Source: Ptiloglossa arizonensis (lineage: Eukaryota; Arthropoda; Insecta; Hymenoptera; Colletidae). From it: a stretch of DNA of 64,000 nt. The number at the start of each line of letters is the position of its first letter. Position 1 is the stretch's first letter. Below the pieces are notes generated by a model, which saw only the letters and a program-made list of their open reading frames with translations, searched no databases and was not told where the DNA came from. Made by a program: the position numbers and the translations under genes. Where the stretch lies: contig NW_027479248.1 of the NCBI RefSeq assembly GCF_051014685.1, forward strand, positions 110,604 through 174,603. Reading direction: 5' to 3'. Shown piece after piece: positions 24,270 through 36,050 of this stretch.

Positions 24270-27200
24270 TTGGAAGCTAAGAAATGGTTGAGAAGGCAAC
24301 AAATTTTTCGCACTTCTGTTGCTCCAAACGCTTACCCAGAATGGCCTTGGGAAAAAATACACACACCGTTGTTTTCGTACGAGTTTCTTCTTTCAGACGC
24401 AATAGGAATTTTTGGGTTTGGACAATCAGTTCGCGAGTTATGGGAGTTTGAAGCTAAGAAATGGTTGAGAAGACAACAAATTTTTCGCAATTCTGCTGCT
24501 CCAAACGCTTAACCAGAATGGGCTAGGGAAAAAATACACACACCGTTGTAATCGGGCGAGTTTCTACATTCAGACGCAGCAGGAATTTTTGGGGTTGGTC
24601 AATTTGTTCGCGAGATATGGGAGTTTGATGCTAAGATGTGGTTCAGAAAACAACAAATTTTTCGCACTTCTGCTGCACCAAACGCTTAACCAGAACGGCC
24701 TAGGGAGAAAATACAGATACCGTTGTAACCGGGCGAGTTTCTACTTTCAGATGTAGTAGGAATTTTTGAGTTTGGTCAATCCGTTCGCGAGTTGTGGGAG
24801 TTTGAAGCTAAGAAATGGTTGAGAAAGCAACAAATTTTTCACACTTCTGCTGCTCCAAACGCTTAACCAGAATGGCCTAGGGAAAAAATACACATACTGT
24901 TGTAATCGGGCGAGTTTCTACTTTCAGATATAGTAGGAATTTTTGGGTTTGTTCAATCCGTTCGCGAGATATGGCAGTTTGAAGCTAAGAAATGGTTGAG
25001 AAGACAACAAATTTTTCGCACTTTTGCTGCACCAAACGCTTAACCAGAATGGCCTAGGGAAAAATACACATACGTTGTAATCGGGCGAGTTTCTACATTC
25101 AGATGTAGTAGGAATTTTTGGGTTTGGTCAATCCGTTCGCGAGATGTGGGAGTTTGAAGCTAAGAAATGGTTGAGAAGGCAACAAATTTTTCGCACTTCT
25201 GTTGCTCCAAACGCTTAATCAGAATTGCCTAGTGAAAAAATACACATACCTTTGTAATCGGGCGAGTTTCTACATTCAGATGTAGTAGGAATTTTTGGGT
25301 TTGGTCAATCCGTTCGCGAGATGTGGGAGTTTGAAGCTAAGAAATGGTTGAGAAGACAACAAATTTTTCGCACTTCTGCTGCTCCAAACGCTTAACCAGA
25401 ATGGACAAGGGAAAAAATACACATACCTTTGTAATCGGGCGAGTTTCTACTTTCAGATGTAGTAGGAATTTCTGGGTTTGATCAATCCGTTCGCGAGATA
25501 TGGGAGTTGGAAGCTAAGAAATGGTTGAGAAGACACCAAATTTTTCGCACTTCTGTTGCTCCAAACGCTTACCCAGAATGGCCTTGGGAAAAAATACACA
25601 CACCGTTGTTTTCGTACGAGTTTCTACTTTCAGAGGCAATAGGAATTTTTGGGTTTGGACAATCAGTTCGCGAGTTATGGGAGTTTGAAGCTAAGAAATG
25701 GTTGAGAAGACAACAAATTTTTCGCAATTCTGCTGCTCCAAACGCTTAACCAGAATGGGCTAGGGAAAAAATACACACACCGTTGTAATCGGGCGAGTTT
25801 CTACATTCAGACGCTGCAGGAATTTTTGGGGTTGGTCAATTTGTTCGCGAGATATGGGAGTTTGATGCTAAGATGTGGTTCAGAAAACAACAAATTTTTC
25901 GCACTTCTGCTGCACCAAACGCTTAACCAGAACGGCCTAGGGAGAAAATACACATACCGTTGTAATCGGGCGAGTTTCTACTTTGAGATGTAGTAGGAAT
26001 TTTTGGGTTTGGTCAATCCGTTCGCGAGATGTGGGAGTTTGAAGCTAAGAAATGGTTGAGAAAGCAACAAATTTTTCACACTTCTGCTGCTCCAAACGCT
26101 TAACCAGAATGGCCTAGGGAAAAAATACACATACTGTTGTAATCGGGCGAGTTTCTACTTTCAGATATAGTAGGAATTTTTGGGTTTGGTCAATCCGTTC
26201 GCGAGATATGGGAGTTGGAAGCTAAGAAATGGTTGAGAAGGCAACAAATTTTTCACACTTCTGCTGCTCCAAACGCTTAACCAGAATGGCCTAGGGAAAA
26301 AATACACATACTGTTGTAATCGGGCGAGTTTCTACTTTCAGATATAGTAGGAATTTTTGGGTTTGTCCAATCCGTTCGCGAGATATGGCAGTTTGAAGCT
26401 AAGAAATGGTTGAGAAGACAACAAATTTTTCGCACTTTTGCTGCACCAAACGCTTAACCAGAATGGTCTAGGGAAAAATACACATACGTTGTAATCGGGC
26501 GAGTTTCTACATTCAGATGTAGTAGGAATTTTTGGGTTTGGTCAATCCGTTCGCGAGATGTGGGAGTTTGAAGCTAAGAAATGGTTGAGAAGGCAACAAA
26601 TTTTTCGCACTTCTGTTGCTCCAAACGCTTAATCAGAATGGCCTAGTGAAAAAATACACATACCTTTGTAAGCGGGCGAGTTTCTACATTCAGATGTAGT
26701 AGGAATTTTTGGGTTTGGTCAATCCGTTCGCGAGATGTGGGAGTTTGAATCTAAGAAATGGTTGAGAAGACAACAAATTTTTCGCACTTTTGCTGCACCA
26801 AACGCTTAACCAGAATGGCCTAGGGAAAAAATACACATACTGTTGTAATCGGGCGAGTTTCTACTTTCAGATATAGTAGGAATTTTTGAGTTTGTTCAAT
26901 CCGTTCGCCAGATATGGCAGATTGAAACTAAGAAATGGTTGAGATGACAACAAATTTTTCGCATTTCTGCTGCTCCAAACGCTTAACCAGAATGGACTAG
27001 GGAAAAAATACACATACCTTTGTAATCGGGCGAGTTTCTACTTTCAGATGTAGTAGGAATTTCTGGGTTTGATCAATCCGTTCGCGAGATGTGGGAGTTT
27101 GAAGCTAAGAAATGGTTGAGAAGACAACAAATTTTTCGCACTTCTGCTGCTCCAAACGCTTAACCAGAATGGACAAGGGAAAAAATACACATACCTTTGT

Positions 27201-28688
27201 AATCGGGCGAGTTTCTACTTTCAGATGTAGTAGTAATTTCTGGGTTTGATCAATCCGTTCGCGAGATATGGGAGTTGGAAGCTAAGAAATGGTTGAGAAG
27301 ACACCAAATTTTTCGCACTTCTGTTGCTCCAAACGCTTACCCAGAATGGCCTTGGGAAAAAATACACACACCGTTGTTTTCGTACGAGTTTTTACTTTCA
27401 GAGGCAATAGGAATTTTTGGGTTTGGACAATCAGTTCGCGAGTTATGGGAGTTTGAAACTAAGAAATGGTTGAGAAGACAACAAATTTTTCGCATTTCTG
27501 CTGCTCCAAACGCTTAACCAGAATGGACTAGGGAAAAAATACACACACCTTTGTAATCGGGCGAGTTTCTACTTTCAGATGTAGTAGGAATTTTTGGGTT
27601 TGGTCAATCCGTTCGCGAGATGTGGGAGTTTGAAGCTAAGAAATGGTTGAGAAGACAACAAATTTTTCGCACTTTTGCTGCACCAAACGCTTAACCAGAA
27701 TGGCCTAGGGAAAAAATGCACATACCGTTGTAATCGGGCGAATTTCTACTTTCAGATGTAGTAGGATATTTTTGGGTTTGGTCAATCCGTTCGCGAGATA
27801 TGGGAGTTGGAAGCTAAGAAATGTTTGATAAGGCAACAAATTTTTCGCACTTCTGCTGCTCCAAACGCTTAACCAGAATGGCCTAGGGAAAAAATACACA
27901 TACCGTTGCAATCGGGCGAGTTTCTACATTCAGACGCAATAGGAATTTTTGGGATTGGTCAATCCGTTCAGAAGATATGGGAGTTGGAAGCTAAGAAATG
28001 GCTGAGAAGGCAACAAATTTTGCGCATTTCAGCTGCTCCAAACGCTTAACCAGAATGGCCTTGGGTAAAAATACACACACCGTTGTTATCGTATGAGTTT
28101 CTGCTTTCAGACGCAATAGGAATTTTTGGGTTTGGTCAATCCGTTCGCGAGATGTGGGAGTTTGAAGCTAAGAAATGGTTGAGAAAGCAACAAATTTTGC
28201 GCATTTCAGCTGCTCCAAACGCTTAAACAGAATGGCCTTGGGAAAAAAGACATACCGTTGTTATCGTACGAGTTTCTACTTTCAGACGCAGTAGGAATTT
28301 TTGATTTGGTCAATCCGTTCGCGAGATATGGGAGTTTGAAGCTAGGAAATGCTTGAGAATGCAAGAAATTTTTCGCACTTCTGCTGCTCCAAACGCTTAC
28401 CCAGAATGGCCTAGTGAAAAAATACACATGCCTTTGTAATCGGGCGAGTTTCTTCTTTCAGATGTAATAGGAATATTTGGGTTTGGTCAAACCGTTCGCG
28501 AGATGTGGGAGTTTGAAGCTAAGATGTGGTTGAGAAAACAACAAATTTTTCGCACTTCTGCTGCTCCAAACGCTTAACCAGAACGGCCTAGGGAAAAAAT
28601 ACACATACCCTTGTAATCGGGCGAGTTTCTACATTCAGACGCAATAGGAATTTTTGGGTTTGGTCAATCCGTTCGCGAGATATGGGAG
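24270..28688. repeat. B-block HOR, copy 1 (25-mer, 4,419 bp)
   Basis: Begins at the monomer with GAGTTGGAAGCTAAG following TACCCTTGTAATCG, and ends where the same combination returns at 28,689. The length is 25 x 177 less 6. Internal landmarks are stop-free monomers at 24,270, 25,507 and 27,275, and a +1 unit (GGATATTTTTGGG) near 27,770. A short unit with AAAAAAGACATACC lies near 28,240. The next 5,650 bases carry the same order with an additional seven-monomer segment. Confidence 0.85.
25507..25749 (+). repeat. Representative 'stop-free' B monomer subclass (not a gene)
   Basis: In most monomers this frame is closed twice per unit, by TAA in CGCTTAACC and by TAA in GTTGTAATCGGG. In this subclass the first site reads CGCTTACCC and the second GTTGTTTTCGTACGAG, so the frame stays open for one full unit (59 codons) and stops in the next unit. 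The same subclass is seen at 24,270, 27,275, 28,689, 29,920, 31,157, 32,925, 35,397, 37,165, 39,993, 41,761, 44,587, 47,237, 50,065, 53,248, 56,607, 58,022 and 60,673. The only in-frame start at the head is TTG, so I do not call it a coding gene. The 80-codon product resembles no family I know. Confidence 0.7.
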
Positions 28689-31600
28689 TTGGAAGCTAAG
28701 AAATGGTTGAGAAGGCAACAAATTTTTCGCACTTCTGTTGCTCCAAACGCTTACCCAGAATGGCCTTGGGAAAAAATACACACACCGTTGTTTTCGTACG
28801 AGTTTCTACTTTCAGACGCAATAGGAATTTTGGGTTTGGACAATCAGTTCGCGAGTTATGGGAGTTTGAAGCTAAGAAATGGTTGAGAAGACAACAAATT
28901 TTTCGCAATTCTGCTGCTCCAAACGCTTAACCAGAATGGGCTAGGGAAAAAATACACACACCGTTGTAATCGGCGAGTTTCTACATTCAGACGCAGCAGG
29001 AATTTTTGGGGTTGGTCAATTTGTTCGCGAGATATGGGAGTTTGATGCTAAGATGTGGTTCAGAAAACAACAAATTTTTCGCACTTCTGCTGCACCAAAC
29101 GCTTAACCAGAACGGCCTAGGGAGAAAATACACATACCGTTGTAACCGGGCGAGTTTCTACTTTCAGATGTAGTAGGAATTTTTGAGTTTGGTCAATCCG
29201 TTCGCGAGTTGTGGAGTTTGAAGCTAAGAAATGGTTGAGAAAGCAACAAATTTTTCACACTTCTGCTGCTCCAAACGCTTAACCAGAATGGCCTAGGGAA
29301 AAAATACACATACTGTTGTAATCGGGCGAGTTTCTACTTCAGATATAGTAGGAATTTTGGGTTTGTTCAATCCGTTCGCGAGATATGGCAGTTTGAAGCT
29401 AAGAAATGGTTGAGAAGACAACAAATTTTTCGCACTTTTGCTGCACCAAACGCTTAACCAGAATGGCCTAGGAAAAATACACATACGTTGTAATCGGGCG
29501 AGTTTCTACATTCAGATGTAGTAGGAATTTTTGGGTTTGGTCAATCCGTTCGCGAGATGTGGGAGTTTGAAGCTAAGAAATGGTTGAGAAGGCAACAAAT
29601 TTTTCGCACTTCTGTTGCTCCAAACGCTTAATCAGAATGGCCTAGTGAAAAAATACACATACCTTTGTAATCGGGCGAGTTTCTACATTCAGATGTAGTA
29701 GGAATTTTTGGGTTTGGTCAATCCGTTCGCGAGATGTGGGAGTTTGAAGCTAAGAAATGGTTGAGAAGACAACAAATTTTTCGCACTTCTGCTGCTCCAA
29801 ACGCTTAACCAGAATGGACAAGGGAAAAAATACACATACCTTTGTAATCGGGCGAGTTTCTACTTTCAGATGTAGTAGGAATTTCTGGGTTTGATCAATC
29901 CGTTCGCGAGATATGGGAGTTGGAAGCTAAGAAATGGTTGAGAAGACACCAAATTTTTCGCACTTCTGTTGCTCCAAACGCTTACCCAGAATGGCCTTGG
30001 GAAAAAATACACACACCGTTGTTTTCGTACGAGTTTCTACTTTCAGAGGCAATAGGAATTTTTGGGTTTGGACAATCAGTTCGCGAGTTATGGGAGTTTG
30101 AAGCTAAGAAATGGTTGAGAAGACAACAAATTTTTCGCAATTCTGCTGCTCAAAACGCTTAACCAGAATGGGCTAGGGAAAAAATACACACACCGTTGTA
30201 ATCGGGCGAGTTTCTACATTCAGACGCAGCAGGAATTTTTGGGGTTGGTCAATTTGTTCGCGAGATATGGGAGTTTGATGCTAAGATGTGGTTCAGAAAA
30301 CAACAAATTTTTCGCACTTCTGCTGCACCAAACGCTTAACCAGAACGGCCTAGGGAGAAAATACACATACCGTTGTAATCGGGCGAGTTTCTACTTTGAG
30401 ATGTAGTAGGAATTTTTGGGTTTGGTCAATCCGTTCGCGAGATGTGGGAGTTTGAAGCTAAGAAATGGTTGAGAAAGCAACAAATTTTTCACACTTCTGC
30501 TGCTCCAAACGCTTAACCAGAATGGCCTAGGGAAAAAATACACATACTGTTGTAATCGGGCGAGTTTCTACTTTCAGATATAGTAGGAATTTTTGGGTTT
30601 GTTCAATCCGTTCGCGAGATATGGCAGTTTGAAGCTAAGAAATGGTTGAGAAGACAACAAATTTTTCGCACTTTTGCTGCACCAAACGCTTAACCAGAAT
30701 GGCCTAGGGAAAAATACACATACGTTGTAATCGGGCGAGTTTCTACATTCAGATGTAGTAGGAATTTTTGGGTTTGGTCAATCCGTTCGCGAGATGTGGG
30801 AGTTTGAAGCTAAGAAATGGTTGAGAAGGCAACAAATTTTTCGCACTTCTGTTGCTCCAAACGCTTAATCAGAATGGCCTAGTGAAAAAATACACATACC
30901 TTTGTAATCGGGCGAGTTTCTACATTCAGATGTAGTAGGAATTTTTGGGTTTGGTCAATCCGTTCGCGAGATGTGGGAGTTTGAAGCTAAGAAATGGTTG
31001 AGAAGACAACAAATTTTTCGCACTTCTGCTGCTCCAAACGCTTAACCAGAATGGACAAGGGAAAAAATACACATACCTTTGTAATCGGGCGAGTTTCTAC
31101 TTTCAGATGTAGTAGGAATTTCTGGGTTTGATCAATCCGTTCGCGAGATATGGGAGTTGGAAGCTAAGAAATGGTTGAGAAGACACCAAATTTTTCGCAC
31201 TTCTGTTGCTCCAAACGCTTACCCAGAATGGCCTTGGGAAAAAATACACACACCGTTGTTTTCGTACGAGTTTCTACTTTCAGAGGCAATAGGAATTTTT
31301 GGGTTTGGACAATCAGTTCGCGAGTTATGGGAGTTTGAAGCTAAGAAATGGTTGAGAAGACAACAAATTTTTCGCAATTCTGCTGCTCCAAACGCTTAAC
31401 CAGAATGGGCTAGGGAAAGAATACACACACCGTTGTAATCGGGCGAGTTTCTACATTCAGACGCTGCAGGAATTTTTGGGGTTGGTCAATTTGTTCGCGA
31501 GATATGGGAGTTTGATGCTAAGATGTGGTTCAGAAAACAACAAATTTTTCGCACTTCTGCTGCACCAAACGCTTAACCAGAACGGCCTAGGGAGAAAATA

Positions 31601-34338
31601 CACATACCGTTGTAATCGGGCGAGTTTCTACTTTGAGATGTAGTAGGAATTTTTGGGTTTGGTCAATCCGTTCGCGAGATGTGGGAGTTTGAAGCTAAGA
31701 AATGGTTGAGAAAGCAACAAATTTTTCACACTTCTGCTGCTCCAAACGCTTAACCAGAATGGCCTAGGGAAAAAATACACATACTGTTGTAATCGGGCGA
31801 GTTTCTACTTTCAGATATAGTAGGAATTTTTGGGTTTGGTCAATCCGTTCGCGAGATATGGGAGTTGGAAGCTAAGAAATGGTTGAGAAGGCAACAAATT
31901 TTTCACACTTCTGCTGCTCCAAACGCTTAACCAGAATGGCCTAGGGAAAAAATACACATACTGTTGTAATCGGGCGAGTTTCTACTTTCAGATATAGTAG
32001 GAATTTTTGGGTTTGTTCAATCCGTTCGCGAGATATGGCAGTTTGAAGCTAAGAAATGGTTGAGAAGACAACAAATTTTTCGCACTTTTGCTGCACCAAA
32101 CGCTTAACCAGAATGGTCTAGGGAAAAATACACATACGTTGTAATCGGGCGAGTTTCTACATTCAGATGTAGTAGGAATTTTTGGGTTTGGTCAATCCGT
32201 TCGCGAGATGTGGGAGTTTGAAGCTAAGAAATGGTTGAGAAGGCAACAAATTTTTCGCACTTCTGTTGCTCCAAACGCTTAATCAGAATGGCCTAGTGAA
32301 AAAATACACATACCTTTGTAAGCGGGCGAGTTTCTACATTCAGATGTAGTAGGAATTTTTGGGTTTGGTCAATCCGTTCGCGAGATGTGGGAGTTTGAAT
32401 CTAAGAAATGGTTGAGAAGACAACAAATTTTTCGCACTTTTGCTGCACCAAACGCTTAACCAGAATGGCCTAGGGAAAAAATACACATACTGTTGTAATC
32501 GGGCGAGTTTCTACTTTCAGATATAGTAGGAATTTTTGAGTTTGTTCAATCCGTTCGCCAGATATGGCAGATTGAAACTAAGAAATGGTTGAGATGACAA
32601 CAAATTTTTCGCATTTCTGCTGCTCCAAACGCTTAACCAGAATGGACTAGGGAAAAAATACACATACCTTTGTAATCGGGCGAGTTTCTACTTTCAGATG
32701 TAGTAGGAATTTCTGGGTTTGATCAATCCGTTCGCGAGATGTGGGAGTTTGAAGCTAAGAAATGGTTGAGAAGACAACAAATTTTTCGCACTTCTGCTGC
32801 TCCAAACGCTTAACCAGAATGGACAAGGGAAAAAATACACATACCTTTGTAATCGGGCGAGTTTCTACTTTCAGATGTAGTAGTAATTTCTGGGTTTGAT
32901 CAATCCGTTCGCGAGATATGGGAGTTGGAAGCTAAGAAATGGTTGAGAAGACACCAAATTTTTCGCACTTCTGTTGCTCCAAACGCTTACCCAGAATGGC
33001 CTTGGGAAAAAATACACACACCGTTGTTTTCGTACGAGTTTTTACTTTCAGAGGCAATAGGAATTTTTGGGTTTGGACAATCAGTTCGCGAGTTATGGGA
33101 GTTTGAAACTAAGAAATGGTTGAGAAGACAACAAATTTTTCGCATTTCTGCTGCTCCAAACGCTTAACCAGAATGGACTAGGGAAAAAATACACACACCT
33201 TTGTAATCGGGCGAGTTTCTACTTTCAGATGTAGTAGGAATTTTTGGGTTTGGTCAATCCGTTCGCGAGATGTGGGAGTTTGAAGCTAAGAAATGGTTGA
33301 GAAGACAACAAATTTTTCGCACTTTTGCTGCACCAAACGCTTAACCAGAATGGCCTAGGGAAAAAATGCACATACCGTTGTAATCGGGCGAATTTCTACT
33401 TTCAGATGTAGTAGGATATTTTTGGGTTTGGTCAATCCGTTCGCGAGATATGGGAGTTGGAAGCTAAGAAATGTTTGATAAGGCAACAAATTTTTCGCAC
33501 TTCTGCTGCTCCAAACGCTTAACCAGAATGGCCTAGGGAAAAAATACACATACCGTTGCAATCGGGCGAGTTTCTACATTCAGACGCAATAGGAATTTTT
33601 GGGATTGGTCAATCCGTTCAGAAGATATGGGAGTTGGAAGCTAAGAAATGGCTGAGAAGGCAACAAATTTTGCGCATTTCAGCTGCTCCAAACGCTTAAC
33701 CAGAATGGCCTTGGGTAAAAATACACACACCGTTGTTATCGTATGAGTTTCTGCTTTCAGACGCAATAGGAATTTTTGGGTTTGGTCAATCCGTTCGCGA
33801 GATGTGGGAGTTTGAAGCTAAGAAATGGTTGAGAAGGCAACAAATTTTGCGCATTTCAGCTGCTCCAAACGCTTAAACAGAATGGCCTTGGGAAAAAAGA
33901 CATACCGTTGTTATCGTACGAGTTTCTACTTTCAGACGCAGTAGGAATTTTTGATTTGGTCAATCCGTTCGCGAGATATGGGAGTTTGAAGCTAGGAAAT
34001 GCTTGAGAATGCAAGAAATTTTTCGCACTTCTGCTGCTCCAAACGCTTACCCAGAATGGCCTAGTGAAAAAATACACATGCCTTTGTAATCGGGCGAGTT
34101 TCTTCTTTCAGATGTAATAGGAATATTTGGGTTTGGTCAAACCGTTCGCGAGATGTGGGAGTTTGAAGCTAAGATGTGGTTGAGAAAACAACAAATTTTT
34201 CGCACTTCTGCTGCTCCAAACGCTTAACCAGAACGGCCTAGGGAAAAAATACACATACCCTTGTAATCGGGCGAGTTTCTACATTCAGACGCAATAGGAA
34301 TTTTTGGGTTTGGTCAATCCGTTCGCGAGATATGGGAG
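28689..34338. repeat. B-block HOR, copy 2 (32-mer, 5,650 bp) with a 7-mer expansion
   Basis: Landmarks at 25,507, 27,275, 27,705, 28,206 and 28,689 reappear exactly 5,650 bases downstream (31,157, 32,925, 33,355, 33,856 and 34,339). Compared with copy 1 it has an additional run of seven monomers: stop-free units occur at 28,689, 29,920 and 31,157, where copy 1 has only 24,270 and 25,507. The expansion is a tandem duplication of a ~1,237-base segment. The first ~800 bases contain several one-base deletions that may be technical. Confidence 0.87.
28828..29472. other. Cluster of one-base homopolymer deletions (possible assembly error)
   Basis: Six one-base losses relative to sister copies occur in 650 bases: T-run at 28,828, G-run at 28,971, G-run at 29,211, T-run at 29,337, T-run at 29,354 and G-run at 29,470. 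Neighbouring kilobases have almost none. Confined homopolymer shortening is typical of poorly polished long-read sequence, but real divergence cannot be excluded from the sequence alone. Confidence 0.6.
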
Positions 34339-36050
34339 TTGGAAGCTAAGAAATGGTTGAGAAGGCAACAAATTTTTCGCACTTCTGTTGCTCCAAACGC
34401 TTACCCAGAGAATGGCCTTGGGAAAAAATACACACACCGTTGTTTTCGTACGAGTTTCTACTTTCAGACGCAATAGGAATTTTTGGGTTTGGACAATCAG
34501 TTCGCGAGTTATGGGAGTTTGAAGCTAAGAAATGGTTGAGAAGACAACAAATTTTCGCAATTCTGCTGCTCCAAACGCTTAACCAGAATGGGCTAGGGAA
34601 AAAATACACACACCGTTGTAATCGGGCGAGTTTCTACATTCAGACGCAGCAGGAATTTTTGGGGTTGGTCAATTGTTCGCGAGATATGGGAGTTTGATGC
34701 TAAGATGTGGTTCAGAAAACAACAAATTTTTCGCACTTCTGCTGCACCAAACGCTTAACCAGAACGGCCTAGGGAGAAAATACACATACCGTTGTAACCG
34801 GGCGAGTTTCTACTTTCAGATGTAGTAGGAATTTTTGAGTTTGGTCAATCCGTTCGCGAGTTGTGGGAGTTTGAAGCTAAGAAATGGTTGAGAAAGCAAC
34901 AAATTTTTCACACTTCTGCTGCTCCAAACGCTTAACCAGAATGGCCTAGGGAAAAAATACACATACTGTTGTAATCGGGCGAGTTTCTACTTTCAGACAT
35001 AGTAGGAATTTTTGGGTTTGTTCAATCCGTTCGTGAGATATGGCAGTTTGAAGCTAAGAAATGGTTGAGAAGACAACAAATTTTTCGCACTTTTGCTGCA
35101 CCAAACGCTTAACCAGAATGGCCTAGGGAAAAATACACATACGTTGTAATCGGGCGAGTTTCTACATTCAGATGTAGTAGGAATTTTTGGGTTTGGTCAA
35201 TCCGTTCGCGAGATGTGGGAGTTTGAAGCTAAGAAATGGTTGAGAAGACAACAAATTTTTCGCACTTCTGCTGCTCCAAACGCTTAACCAGAATGGACAA
35301 GGGAAAAAATACACATACCTTTGTAATCGGCGAGTTTCTACTTTCAGATGTAGTAGGAATTTCTGGGTTTGATCAATCCGTCGCGAGATATGGGAGTTGG
35401 AAGCTAAGAAATGGTTGAGAAGACACCAAATTTTTCGCACTTCTGTTGCTCCAAACGCTTACCCAGAATGGCCTTGGGAAAAAATACACACACCGTTGTT
35501 TTCGTACGAGTTTCTACTTTCAGAGGCAATAGGAATTTTTGGGTTTGGACAATCAGTTCGCGAGTTATGGGAGTTTGAAGCTAAGAAATGGTTGAGAAGA
35601 CAACAAATTTTTCGCAATTCTGCTGCTCAAAACGCTTAACCAGAATGGGCTAGGGAAAAAATACACACACCGTTGTAATCGGGCGAGTTTCTACATTCAG
35701 ACGCAGCAGGAATTTTTGGGGTTGGTCAATTTGTTCGCGAGATATGGGAGTTTGATGCTAAGATGTGGTTCAGAAAACAACAAATTTTTCGCACTTCTGC
35801 TGCACCAAACGCTTAACCAGAACGGCCTAGGGAGAAAATACACATACCGTTGTAATCGGGCGAGTTTCTACTTTGAGATGTAGTAGGAATTTTTGGGTTT
35901 GGTCAATCCGTTCGCGAGATGTGGGAGTTTGAAGCTGAGAAATGGTTGAGAAAGCAACAAATTTTTCACACTTCTGCTGCTCCAAACGCTTAACCAGAAT
36001 GGCCTAGGGAAAAAATACACATACTGTTGTAATCGGGCGAGTTTCTACTT
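34339..36050. repeat. B-block HOR, copy 3 (truncated, rearranged)
   Basis: Starts like copies 1 and 2 at the GAGTTGGAAGC monomer after TACCCTTGTAATCG. It jumps early: the unit at 35,397, marked by GCTGCTCAAAACGC, equals 29,920 at an offset of 5,477 rather than 5,650, so about one monomer is missing. After about 36,050 the order follows the 25,507/31,157 sector and then the 12,900-bp duplicated block. Small indels at 34,407-35,382 are discussed separately. Confidence 0.75.
34407..35382. other. Second cluster of small indels (possible assembly error)
   Basis: A two-base gain (CCCAGAGAATGG) at 34,407 is followed by one-base losses in AATTTTCGC (34,551), CAATTGTTCGC (34,673), AATCGGCGAG (35,328) and CCGTCGCG (35,379). 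The sister copy at 28,689 has a similar cluster but at different bases, so the two were not inherited together. Confidence 0.6.
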
